Origin: Belnapia rosea
GTDB lineage: Bacteria > Pseudomonadota > Alphaproteobacteria > Acetobacterales > Acetobacteraceae
Direction: 5' to 3'
NCBI RefSeq assembly: GCF_900101615.1
Contig: NZ_FMZX01000002.1
Location: forward strand, 186,001-250,000
Length of the DNA: 64,000 nt
Part shown: positions 44,781-52,737 of the stretch, one piece after another
Layout: the number at the start of each line of letters is the position of its first letter
Position numbering within the stretch: position 1 is the first letter of the stretch
Program-made: the position numbers and the translations under genes
The notes under the pieces: model-generated
What the model was told of the DNA's origin: nothing
The model's input: only the letters and a program-made list of their open reading frames with translations
Database searches by the model: none

Positions 44781-44949
44781 TGCGGCCGGGGTGTTGCAAA
44801 AGGCCGGGCTGATCCGCTACGCTCGGGGCCAGATGGAGGTCACCGACCGGCCCAGTCTCGAAGCGGCGAGTTGCGAGTGCTACCACGTCGTGCGGCGCGA
44901 GTTCACCCACCTGCTCGGCGGGTCCGGCGCTGCGGTGCGTCCCGACTAG
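44779..44949 (+). pseudogene. C-terminal fragment of a second Crp/Fnr regulator
   Basis: About 56 codons ending in a TAG: GVLQKAGLIRYARGQMEVTD, then CECYHVVRREFTHLLGG. They correspond to the last part of the winged helix of the intact regulator at 42478 (TLQKAGHIQYGRGQITITD, CECYGVVRHSHDSLFGL). The rest of the gene is missing and an IS5 fragment abuts its left end, which suggests loss by insertion and deletion. Confidence 0.75.
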
Positions 44950-45097
44950 GCGGCTAATCCCTTTCCCCGGCTGGCCGTCCGAAACCGGACGGACGGCCGT
45001 GCCGCGGCAGTTTTGGATGCTCGGTGCTTCCCGAGTGTGGTGCCCCCCCCCACCACCGGCCCGACCCGGCGAAGCCTGAGCAAGAAGGGCAGAGTTC

Positions 45098-45502
45098 ATG
45101 GACGACGGAAGTTCATTCGGGATTTTGGCCAAGCTCACCGGCAAGCGAGTCCTCGTCGTCGAGGACGAAGCATTGGTTTCTATGCTGATCGAGGATCAGC
45201 TTCTTGACGCAGGCGCGAGCGTTGTTGGCCCTGTGGGCTCCGTGGACGACGCGCTGCGGCTGATCGAGCAGACAACCTTCGACGGTGGGCTGAACGCCGC
45301 CGTGCTAGACATCAACCTCAATGGGATGCCGGTCTCACCAGTGGCCGACCGGTTGGCCGCCCTCGGCGTGCCGTTCCTATTCGCCACTGGCTACGGCGAG
45401 GATGGCGAGCGGGGCGTGTACGCGGCGGCTCCAGTCTTAGAAAAGCCGTTCGACCCCGATGCACTGGTCGCCGCGGTGAAGAAGTTGACCGCTGGGAGGT
45501 GA
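45098..45502 (+). CDS. Single-domain response regulator (receiver only)
   Basis: A 134-residue CheY-like receiver with no output domain. The acidic pocket is RVLVVEDEALVSMLIEDQL, the phosphoacceptor Asp is in AAVLDINLNGM, and the conserved Lys is in VLEKPFDPDALV. The switch Thr is in FLFATGYGE. Such proteins work through protein contacts, often in alphaproteobacterial stress or motility pathways. It is probably cargo of the element. No partner histidine kinase is present in the element. Confidence 0.85.
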   Translation: MDDGSSFGILAKLTGKRVLVVEDEALVSMLIEDQLLDAGASVVGPVGSVDDALRLIEQTTFDGGLNAAVLDINLNGMPVSPVADRLAALGVPFLFATGYGEDGERGVYAAAPVLEKPFDPDALVAAVKKLTAGR

Positions 45503-45558
45503 CGGCCTGCACCTTCGACCTGCGGCGGGGCCGTGGCGCAGACCAGCGAGGGCGATCC

Positions 45559-45822
45559 GCCTGTTAACGTTCAGCGTGATGCGATGACCGCAGCCGTGAG
45601 ATGGACGGTGGCGCAGTAGGTGGTGTCGGTCCTGTCGTAGGAGGTGGCGACGGCCCTGATCTCCTTCAGTGTGGCGAAGGTGTTCTCGATCAGGTGGCGC
45701 CAGCGGTACCTGTCGCGGTCGGGTCGATGGCCATCTTGCGGCTGGTCTACATTACCAGCTTGTCGCTGATCTACATTACCAGTCTGTCCAATGCCTTTTG
45801 CCTTCTTATTTCCTTTAGGCAC
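45559..45822 (-). mobile_element. IS5-family transposase remnant, copy B
   Basis: The minus strand encodes the C-terminal third of an IS5-type DDE transposase: RDRYRWRHLIENTFATLKEI, where the Glu of RHLIEN is the last catalytic acid, followed by RAVATSYDRTDTTYCATVHL. The N-terminal part with the two catalytic Asp is missing. A 24-bp tandem duplication lies inside it (TCTACATTACCAG at 45746 and 45770). The terminal sequence is repeated at 44734. Confidence 0.75.
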
Positions 45823-45972
45823 AGTAAGGAATTGCGGGGGCCGGGGGAGCCCACGCTTGGTTACGCGCTGTGATGATCCGGAGTATCATTCCCGCTGGCG
45901 CGTCGAGTGCAACCCCGCCTGCGTGATCTCGTGGGCGGCGTCTAGTACCGCGCCGCCACCGGTTGGCCGCGG

Positions 45973-46473
45973 CTAAGCCGCGCTTCTGAAAGCGGTGTCG
46001 GCAAGGAACTCGTCTGAGTAGAACCAATCCCCCTCCACCGTCATCAGCTTCAAGCAGTACTTTGCCCAGCCGTCCGCGTCGTAGAGGGGCACTAGCTTGT
46101 GCGTCCCGCGCTGCGCCCACCGTGCCCAGAACTGGCTGCGGTCATCAGGCAACATTGCCTCGAACTCCGCCTTCCGGTCCGCGGCCATGCGCAACACCAT
46201 GTGGAGGTGGGTGTTCGTCGCCACATGCTCCGGCACGGCGACAAATGCGGTGCGGCGCTCGCGCGGCAAGGCGCAGAAGCGCCGCCCAAACAGCGCCCGG
46301 TCGAGGTGGGCGTGGAAGGCCCGAAGGTCTCGCCGCACCCGGTCGAGAGTGGCAGTGTCATTATACGCCAGCGTCAATGCATGCGTCGGGCGAAGAGTCT
46401 GGATTTGTTCGAGGTGCGCGGAGCGTAACTTAGACCTTGACAAAATAGGTTGAGTTATGGGTTCTATATTCAC
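45973..46473 (-). CDS. Protein with HUH-endonuclease-like motifs
   Basis: A 166-residue protein. The motifs appear in the order found in single-tyrosine HUH replication initiators. A hydrophobic strand comes first (ALTLAYN, 32-38), then two histidines in THLHMVLRM (His89 and His91), then a Tyr-x-x-Lys in WAKYCLKLM (Tyr139, Lys142). If active it would nick single-stranded DNA, as plasmid Rep or transposase proteins of this fold do. It starts with a GTG at 46473 without a good ribosome-binding site. No helicase domain is present. The family assignment is an inference from these short motifs; a similar non-enzymatic protein cannot be excluded. Confidence 0.5.
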   Translation of the reverse strand: MNIEPITQPILSRSKLRSAHLEQIQTLRPTHALTLAYNDTATLDRVRRDLRAFHAHLDRALFGRRFCALPRERRTAFVAVPEHVATNTHLHMVLRMAADRKAEFEAMLPDDRSQFWARWAQRGTHKLVPLYDADGWAKYCLKLMTVEGDWFYSDEFLADTAFRSAA

Positions 46474-46525
46474 AATACACGGTACGTTAAAGACAGGCAG
46501 AAGTACCTGTTGGCCTCTATTTATA

Positions 46526-47254
46526 TCAAGTCACCGCCGATATTGTAAATGATGCGAAGCTCTTCTTCCTGGCCGCCTCAACGATGATCTCGGCGTTCCG
46601 AGCAAGGAGGGCGCGCACGGAGGCGGCGGTCCATGCTCCACCCCGAGGGGTCCGAATGCCTCGCTCGGCCATGTAGGAGGCGATCTGGCGCAGGCTGAGG
46701 CCATTCAGGCGCATCTCGGCGGCTACCGGCCCCACGTCTCGGGCGAAGGCGTCGGCGGCTTTCTTGAGCGCTGCTCGGCCAAGTGCAGGGTCAACCTTTG
46801 GCCCGCCGCGCCAGCCGCCGAGGCGAATGCCCCGAACCTCGCGCGCAGCACGGAGCGCACGCTTCGTAGCGGTGGAGATGCGCTCGCGCTCCTCTTGAGC
46901 CAGGATCGCCATCAGCCGAACGGTCAGTCGGTTAGCCGCGGGCATGTCGCAGGCCACGAACTCGACGCCGCTCTGCTCCAGGCCGAGCAGGAAGTGGGCA
47001 TCGCGGGAGAGGCGACAGAGGCGGGCCACAACGAGAATGGAGCCGGTCATGCGAGCCATCGCCAACGCCGCGGCTAGCTGCGGACGATCGGCACGCTTGC
47101 CCGATTCCACCTCGACGAACTCCTGCTCAAGCTTCGCGCCGGTCGCGGCGATGTATTCGGCCACCGATTGGCGCTGCCCCTCGATGCCAAGTCCGGCAGC
47201 AGTCTGACCACGGCCGCCGCTGACCCGGAGATAGCTGATCATCCTGACGTTCAT
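46526..47254 (-). CDS. Small serine recombinase (resolvase/invertase type)
   Basis: A 242-residue site-specific recombinase. The catalytic Ser is Ser12 in ISYLRVSGGRG. Further active-site segments are VEVESGKRADRPQLAAAL, ILVVARLCRLSRDAHFLL and LMAILAQEERERISTATKRA. The C-terminal region has a recombinase-type helix-turn-helix (LNGLSLRQIASYMAERGI). TAGGAG lies before the ATG at 47254. It may resolve cointegrates or act on another element; it is distinct from the large integrase at the right end. Confidence 0.85.
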   Translation of the reverse strand: MNVRMISYLRVSGGRGQTAAGLGIEGQRQSVAEYIAATGAKLEQEFVEVESGKRADRPQLAAALAMARMTGSILVVARLCRLSRDAHFLLGLEQSGVEFVACDMPAANRLTVRLMAILAQEERERISTATKRALRAAREVRGIRLGGWRGGPKVDPALGRAALKKAADAFARDVGPVAAEMRLNGLSLRQIASYMAERGIRTPRGGAWTAASVRALLARNAEIIVEAARKKSFASFTISAVT

Positions 47255-47458
47255 GACAGTTGGCTCCTAGACGACGACCGTTGTCCAGAAATATACGCTT
47301 CCATAGCGATCAGTTCAATATGATAAGGTATCAAACTTCTGTGGTGAGAGTACCGGTGGCAAGACCGTCTGGAGGTGTGAAACTCAATCCGCTTCTCGAT
47401 AAAATCTGGCTAATCCTTCCAGGCAAAGGTGAGCCGGAAGCCGAGTTGGGGGACGAAA

Positions 47459-48037
47459 GTGGACTGCCTGAAGGATTTCCCGGCCGGCGTTGCATCTGAC
47501 CTGATTGGCGCATGCATTCAGGCCCAGGTCGCAGTCGATGCAGCCCGCCTCCAAGCTGAAGCGACGCTGCGGGCTGGCGACATGACGTTGGTGGCCGGGA
47601 TGGCGGCTGTGGGAGCGGCCCTTGTGGGAGCAGGCATCGGGTTCGTCGCAGCTAGGCGGCAAATTCAGACAACACGCGAGGTCCATCGTGAGGTGTTGCT
47701 GCATACACAGCAGCTTCAGTTGGAAGCCCTCCGAGTATCCGACCAGCAGCAAAAGGTTCAACCTTTCAAATCCAGCTTTTCGTTAGCCACTGTCCATCGC
47801 CGAACTGCATCAGTGCCAAGGCCGCGGCGAAGGTGGCGGCGTGAACGCGACCATAGCTCGTCTCGTGGAGGAAGCGCGTTGCGCGCCTCCATGTCAGGGC
47901 GACCATCAGGTCCACGAACCTCCCTTGGTCATCTCACTCGGCCGGCATCTGACGGCTGCGTTGAGGCATGCGCTTCCCGCACGGGCGGTTGCCGACGAAG
48001 TTGCGCTAATGACCTGCGCTCCGCGTTGCCGGCCTAA
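47459..48037 (+). CDS. Hypothetical protein with one transmembrane segment
   Basis: An open frame of 192 codons from a GTG with a G-rich stretch before it; a GTG ten codons earlier is also possible. Residues 40-65 form a clear hydrophobic helix (MTLVAGMAAVGAALVGAGIG) followed by a coiled-coil-like stretch (REVHREVLLHTQQLQLEALR). From about residue 100 the sequence becomes Arg/Ser-rich and does not look like a natural protein. The true gene may have been cut and fused to unrelated DNA. No family recognised. Confidence 0.4.
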   Translation: MDCLKDFPAGVASDLIGACIQAQVAVDAARLQAEATLRAGDMTLVAGMAAVGAALVGAGIGFVAARRQIQTTREVHREVLLHTQQLQLEALRVSDQQQKVQPFKSSFSLATVHRRTASVPRPRRRWRRERDHSSSRGGSALRASMSGRPSGPRTSLGHLTRPASDGCVEACASRTGGCRRSCANDLRSALPA

Positions 48038-48267
48038 TGGCGGCCCCGGGTGCCGCCAGCACGGAAGAGATGATCCACTGGCGCCTGCTCTCCTTGCAAC
48101 CACGGGCCAAGCATGGTCGTAAGCGTTCGGCAGTAGGTTGGGTTAAGGACATCGACGACGGTCTTAACAAGGCTTGGTAGAGCCTCCCGTCAAACGTGAT
48201 TTGAAAGTGCTGGAGATGGCGGGGGCTGCGGCGTATGTCGCAGCCCCTTCTGCATGGAGCGTCCTCG

Positions 48268-48681
48268 ATGACCATCGCCGACATCCCCCTCAATGCTCTC
48301 TCGCCGACGCAGTTCGATGAGATCGGCAGCGCCATCCTCCAGCGGGTGATGGAGCGGATGGAGGAGATGGACCTCGGCGAGGAGCCGCCGTTCACCTACA
48401 GGCTCTCCAGTCTGCGGGCGTTCGCGGCCACGATGCTGGAGGATGCCGTCGAGCATCCGGCGATGATGAAGGTGCTGTTCGATGCCGCGACCAGTGCGCT
48501 GCTGCCGCCCGAGGAAGCGGATGAGAGGACACTGCTCCAAGAGCAGATCGGCCGGCGGATCGGTTCTGACGCAATCGACGCCGGCTATTTCATGGATGTG
48601 GTGTGCGACGTGCTAACCGAGGAACTGGTGTTCAACGAGTGCTGGCCGCTGCACCCGAGCCACAGCCGCCGCGAAAGCTAG
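48268..48681 (+). CDS. Hypothetical acidic protein
   Basis: A 137-residue acidic, mostly helical protein: LNALSPTQFDEIGSAILQRV at the start, MLEDAVEHPAMMKVLFDAA in the middle and YFMDVVCDVLTEELVFNE near the end. There is no signal or membrane segment. The ATG at 48268 has GGAGCG upstream. It converges with the integrase gene. Function unknown. Confidence 0.6.
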   Translation: MTIADIPLNALSPTQFDEIGSAILQRVMERMEEMDLGEEPPFTYRLSSLRAFAATMLEDAVEHPAMMKVLFDAATSALLPPEEADERTLLQEQIGRRIGSDAIDAGYFMDVVCDVLTEELVFNECWPLHPSHSRRES

Positions 48682-48708
48682 GCCGTCGCCCCTCTCGCGG
48701 CACTTCCG

Positions 48709-50397
48709 TCAGGGGAGTTCATCGGCATCGGCATCGCCGTGGTGGTGCTCATCAGCCATGGCGATCGCATCCCTCTCCATGGCCTCCGGTAAGGCATCCC
48801 GGCTCTGCCCACCGGCCTCCACCGCAATGCCCCCGGTCGGCGTGCCGGTGATCCGGTAGGGGATTTTGATCAGCAGGCTGCGCAGCCGCTCCCGGGCCTC
48901 CACATCGCCGCGGCTAGCCGGCCCGACGAGCGACCGCAGGAATTCGAAGGTGTCTTTCAGCGACGAGTTGCCCGCGGTCGCGGCCTCGATCTCCAACTCC
49001 AGTTCGTTGGCCCGTTTCTGCATCGCCTCCAGCCGGTCGGTGGCCTCATCGAGCAGGAACGCGGTGGACGGTCGGATGCTCGGTGCGAGGTCGCGCAGCG
49101 TCTCTTTCTGCCGCTCGATCTCGACTTGCAGCGCCGCGAGATCGCCCACGAGCCTGCCCTCATCGGTGATCGTCTTGGGCACCAGCCCGGTCAGTTCAAT
49201 GATGGAGTAGAGGATCGGGACCTCGAAATGGTTGAGGTCATAGCGCTGGCCATCGGTGCAGGTCCGGCTTTCGAGGTAGCGGGCGCACACCAAGTTGCGC
49301 GGCTTCACGCCCTGCTTCGGACGGCCTCCGGTTTCGCACCGCATGGCAGCCCCGCAGGTGCGGCAGAAGGCATGCCGGCTGAATAGCATCGGCACATCCA
49401 CGCCCTTACGGCCGATGAGCATGGTGCGACCATCGAGCACATTCTTGGCGGCGAGCCAGAGGCCGGCGTCGATCGCCTGCGGGTACGCCTTCACCTCGGG
49501 GCCGACATAGACACGCTTCCCATCCTGCCACTGCATGGGGCGGTAGAAGCCGAGCGTCTTACGATCGCGGAGGATGGCGCCAACCCGAGCCGCGCGCCAT
49601 TCACCCTCGACGCGGCTAGTCCAGGGCATGGTCGGCACTCCCTCGCGGTTGAACGTCGCCGCGATCTGCTTCACTGGATCACCCGCGGCGCACATCTCAA
49701 AGATGCACCGGAGGGTGGCGCTGTGCTCTGGATGAAGGTCATGCCAGAGGCCATCCGCCCCGATCTTGTCGCGCTTGATCAGCCATCCCGGCGAGCGACC
49801 ATTCAACTCGGGAATCGCCGCAGATTGGTCCTCTGCCACTGCGACGATCCGGCTCCGCCGCTTCTTATGGGCACCGCGGGCGAACTCGGCCAGCCGCTCA
49901 GCATACAGCTTGGCGGCGTTAATTTCCGCGATCAGCTTGTGGTTTTCGCTACCGTTGATTGAGGCTTCACACCAGATGGTGCGGTCGCCTGTGACGATGA
50001 CCAGACCCATTTTGATCATCTCAGACAGGATCGGCATCACGTCGATGATGCCCTCCCGAAAAAGCCGATCCATCGCTTCGATGATCAGGACGGTGCGGGT
50101 GTGAAGAAAATCGCCGCGCCTTGATGCTTCCAGCAGGACCGCGAGGTTGCCCCGTTTTCGGTGATGGCCTTTCGATGCGGAAAGAGCACGATCCTCCAGG
50201 GTGCGATCCAGCTTTAACTGGAAGTAGTCAACCAGATCGTCGCGGACCTCCACTTGGCGGTCGATGGTGCTGCCGCCTCGCTTCGGGTCTTGCCCCGACG
50301 AACTGAACCGCAGGTAGCTGATCGACACGCTCCCGAGCAGGTCGTCGCGGGTAAGCCGGCGACGGGGGCCGTCGTTGAATGCGGAGTGGTAGTTCAT
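48709..50397 (-). CDS. Large serine recombinase (integrase)
   Basis: A 562-residue site-specific integrase. The N-terminal catalytic domain has Ser32 in SISYLRFSSSGQ and the segment AMDRLFREGIIDVMP. The recombinase domain follows (GWLIKRDKIGADGLW, ATFNREGVPTMPWTSRVEGE). A zinc-ribbon has HAFCRTCGAAMRC and a later CARYLESRTC. A coiled coil near the C-terminus (LQVEIERQKETLRDL, DRLEAMQKRANELELEIEAA) controls directionality in this family. The start may be 50397 or 50427. It reads away from attR, 430 bp from it, the usual layout. It is the most likely enzyme for integration into the M20 gene. Confidence 0.9.
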   Translation of the reverse strand: MNYHSAFNDGPRRRLTRDDLLGSVSISYLRFSSSGQDPKRGGSTIDRQVEVRDDLVDYFQLKLDRTLEDRALSASKGHHRKRGNLAVLLEASRRGDFLHTRTVLIIEAMDRLFREGIIDVMPILSEMIKMGLVIVTGDRTIWCEASINGSENHKLIAEINAAKLYAERLAEFARGAHKKRRSRIVAVAEDQSAAIPELNGRSPGWLIKRDKIGADGLWHDLHPEHSATLRCIFEMCAAGDPVKQIAATFNREGVPTMPWTSRVEGEWRAARVGAILRDRKTLGFYRPMQWQDGKRVYVGPEVKAYPQAIDAGLWLAAKNVLDGRTMLIGRKGVDVPMLFSRHAFCRTCGAAMRCETGGRPKQGVKPRNLVCARYLESRTCTDGQRYDLNHFEVPILYSIIELTGLVPKTITDEGRLVGDLAALQVEIERQKETLRDLAPSIRPSTAFLLDEATDRLEAMQKRANELELEIEAATAGNSSLKDTFEFLRSLVGPASRGDVEARERLRSLLIKIPYRITGTPTGGIAVEAGGQSRDALPEAMERDAIAMADEHHHGDADADELP

Positions 50398-50553
50398 GGC
50401 CCCGGTCCGTTGTTCGGGATTTCGCATACCGCCGAACGCGGCGAGATGTCGAGTCAATTGGTTAGCACATGCTTCAGAGAAAGATGGTGCAGGCTCACGG
50501 CTGGACGGCCACCGGCAACGGGGCGATGCTCGGCGTGATGACAGGAGGTCCAC

Positions 50554-51954
50554 ATGGGCACACGCGATGGAGCGCTCGCACGGGCCGCAGACATGTTCGA
50601 TGCTGGACAGTTCCGAGATCGCTTGGCCGACCTCGTTGCAATCCCATCAACCTCCCAGGAGGAGGGAAGGGAGGCTGACCTCCATCGCTACCTGACCGCG
50701 GGCATCCAGCCATGGTTGGAACGGCTGGGATTCGTAGTCGAGATACACCCCAATCCGGTCAATGGCTTCGGGCCAATCTTGACCGGGATGAGGATCGAAG
50801 CCCCTACACTCCAATCGATCATCCTATACGGCCATGGCGACACGGTCCGCGGCCTCGCGGACCAGTGGCGCGTGGGGCTCGAGCCCTGGTCGCTCACCGA
50901 GGAGGGCGATCGCTGGTACGGTCGCGGCGCCGCCGACAACAAGGGCCAGCACGCCCTCAACCTCGCGGCGCTGGAGGCGGTGATCGCCGAGCGTGGCGGC
51001 CGGCTCGGCTTCAACGTGAAGCTGGTGCTGGAGATGGCGGAGGAGCGCGGCAGCAAGGGCCTGCGGGAATTCATCGCCGCCCATGCTGGGGACCTCGCCG
51101 CGGATGCGCTCATCGCCTCGGACGGGCCGCGCGTCGATCCCGCCGTGCCGACCATCGCCACCGGCACGCGCGGCACCTACCACTTCGACCTCGTCGTGGC
51201 GCTGCGCGAGGGCGGTGTGCATTCCGGACACTGGGGCGGGCTGACCACCGATCCGGCGATCATCCTCGCCCACGCGCTCTCCACGATCATGGACCGCAAC
51301 GGCAAGATCCTGGTGCGCGACTGGCTGCCGCGGAACGGCGTTCCGGCTGCGGTGCGCGGCGTGCTGGAGGGCTGCCCGGTCGGCGGCGGCGAGGGCGCGG
51401 CCACCATCGACGCCGACTGGGGCGAGCCCGGCCTTACCCCGGCCGAGAAGATCTATGGCTGGAACAGCCTGATCGTCCTCGCCATGGTGAGTGGCCGGCC
51501 GGAGAACCCGGTGAATGCGGTGGCCCCGGATGCCCGGGCACATTGCCAGATCCGCTATACCGTCGATTCGGATACCGCCGGCTTCGCCGATGCGCTGCGG
51601 CGGCACCTCGATGCCCATGGCCTCGCCCAGGTGCGGATCGAGAACGCCGGGATCCGCATGGCCGCGAGCCGCACCGCGCCCGACCATCCCTGGGTGCGCT
51701 GGGCGCAGGGGAGCATGGAGCGCTCGCTCGGCAAGGCGGTGCAGATCATCCCGAACAGCTCGGGCGGGCTGCCGGGGGATGTCTTCGTCGACCACCTCGG
51801 CGTGCCGCTGGTCTGGGTGCCGCACAGCTACAATGGCTGCAAGCAGCATGGGCCCGACGAGCACCTGCTGATCGCCCCGGCGCGCGAGGGGCTGCTGGCC
51901 TTCGCCGGATTATGGTGGGATCTGGGCGAAGATGGCACGCCTGGCCGCAATTGA
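50554..51954 (+). CDS. M20 metallopeptidase, chimeric: element 5' end, host 3' end
   Basis: A 466-residue M20 dipeptidase/deacetylase-like enzyme. The metal site is complete: His94 in LYGHGDTVRG, the bridging Asp in GRGAADNKGQH, the catalytic Glu pair in EMAEERGSKGL, Asp in IASDGPRVDP and His in GCKQHGPDEH. The dimerisation domain is inserted at about 210-330. The first 92 codons, with a strong AGGAGG and the promoter region, come from the element and use AT-richer codons. From codon 93-94 the DNA is host sequence. Thus integration keeps the enzyme but changes its first 92 residues and its promoter. The substrate is unknown; the neighbouring hydantoinase suggests N-carbamoyl or N-acyl amino acids. 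Confidence 0.9.
   Translation: MGTRDGALARAADMFDAGQFRDRLADLVAIPSTSQEEGREADLHRYLTAGIQPWLERLGFVVEIHPNPVNGFGPILTGMRIEAPTLQSIILYGHGDTVRGLADQWRVGLEPWSLTEEGDRWYGRGAADNKGQHALNLAALEAVIAERGGRLGFNVKLVLEMAEERGSKGLREFIAAHAGDLAADALIASDGPRVDPAVPTIATGTRGTYHFDLVVALREGGVHSGHWGGLTTDPAIILAHALSTIMDRNGKILVRDWLPRNGVPAAVRGVLEGCPVGGGEGAATIDADWGEPGLTPAEKIYGWNSLIVLAMVSGRPENPVNAVAPDARAHCQIRYTVDSDTAGFADALRRHLDAHGLAQVRIENAGIRMAASRTAPDHPWVRWAQGSMERSLGKAVQIIPNSSGGLPGDVFVDHLGVPLVWVPHSYNGCKQHGPDEHLLIAPAREGLLAFAGLWWDLGEDGTPGRN
50812..50850. other. attR of the serine-integrase element
   Basis: The element half CAATCG (50812-50817), ATCAT, CCTATAC (50823-50829), then the crossover GG (50830-50831) and the host half CCATGGCGACACGG. 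The element half mirrors the one in attL. The site is read as codons of the chimeric M20 gene, so the arm must encode Ile-Leu-Tyr while keeping its palindromic sequence. Confidence 0.8.
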
Positions 51955-52051
51955 TACGTTTACTCACCATTCCCGCCGTCGCCTGTCATGCAGCGGTTAC
52001 AGGCCGCCTCCTATTCTGCCTTCGCCACCTACGGCGCATTGGGAGAATGCC

Positions 52052-52654
52052 ATGACCACCATTCGTTCGGCGCTGCTCGGAACCGTCCTGCTGGCCGGCG
52101 GCGCCCTGTCCGCCCTGGTCCAACCAGCCCTGGCCCAGCCCGCCCCACCGGCCGCGGGCGCGCCTCAGGCCACGAGCCCGGCCGGCCGGCCCGGCCCGCG
52201 CGGCCCGGCAGCGATGTTCAACCGCCTCGATGCCAATGGTGACGGGCGGGTCACGCAGGAGGAAGGCTGGAGCTTCGTTCAGGCCCGCTTTGCCGAGGCC
52301 GACCGCAACCGCGACGGCAGCTTGGTGCTGGAGGAGGCGCTGGCCCTGCGGATGATGCCGCCGGCCGCCGCACCTGCGAACGCCCCGTCGCCGCCCGCGC
52401 CCGAGGCCAACCCGATGCATGCGCGGATGGTGGCGATGATGTTCCGCGCCGTCGACGCCAACCGCGACGGCAAGGTGTCGCTCGATGAGATTCGCCCCAT
52501 GGCCGAGGCTCGCTTCCGCGCCATCGACGCCAATGCCGACAATGGGGTGACGCTCGACGAGTTGCCGATGCGGTCGCATCGCGGCCCACACCATGGCGGC
52601 CCGAACCATGGTGGCCATCACCATGGTGGCCCGGCCGCGCCGCCGGCCCGCTGA
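52052..52654 (+). CDS. Secreted EF-hand protein with a His-rich tail
   Basis: A 200-residue exported protein. The signal peptide is MTTIRSALLGTVLLAGGALS and ends near ALAQP. Four EF-hand loops can be read: DANGDGRVTQEE, DRNRDGSLVLEE, DANRDGKVSLDE and DANADNGVTLDE, in two pairs joined by a Pro/Ala linker. The last 25 residues are His/Gly-rich (HRGPHHGGPNHGGHHHGG) and may bind metals such as nickel, zinc or copper. GGGAG precedes the ATG. Calcium binding is expected; the role is unknown. Confidence 0.85.
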   Translation: MTTIRSALLGTVLLAGGALSALVQPALAQPAPPAAGAPQATSPAGRPGPRGPAAMFNRLDANGDGRVTQEEGWSFVQARFAEADRNRDGSLVLEEALALRMMPPAAAPANAPSPPAPEANPMHARMVAMMFRAVDANRDGKVSLDEIRPMAEARFRAIDANADNGVTLDELPMRSHRGPHHGGPNHGGHHHGGPAAPPAR

Positions 52655-52737
52655 ACTGCCTGGCGCCGGCCGGCCCATGTTGCGCCGCAACGCAGCCGCG
52701 TGGGACGGTCGGTGATCGGCAATGGTGCGGGTGCGGC

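Larger units (their letters stand above)
42161..50831. mobile_element. 8.67-kb integrated element with large serine integrase
   Basis: The element interrupts an M20 gene. Removing it joins CTCTAC-GG to CCATGG and restores an uninterrupted frame (ILLYGHGDTVRG). Joining its own ends gives CCTATAC-GG-GTATAGG, with CAATCG and CGATTG placed symmetrically five bases further out: a typical palindromic attP for a large serine integrase. The integrase gene (48709-50397) lies near the right end. Other contents are a Crp/Fnr regulator, three small overlapping genes, a receiver protein, IS5 debris, an HUH-like protein, a small serine recombinase and the replacement start of the M20 gene. Base composition is visibly less GC-rich than the flanks. 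No conjugation or phage structural genes are seen, so it is either a small integrative element or the remains of a larger one. Confidence 0.85.

Noticed and set aside
47260-47499. A 79-codon plus-strand frame after the small recombinase
   Set aside because: It overlaps the better-looking frame from 47459 and has no clear start signal or domain.
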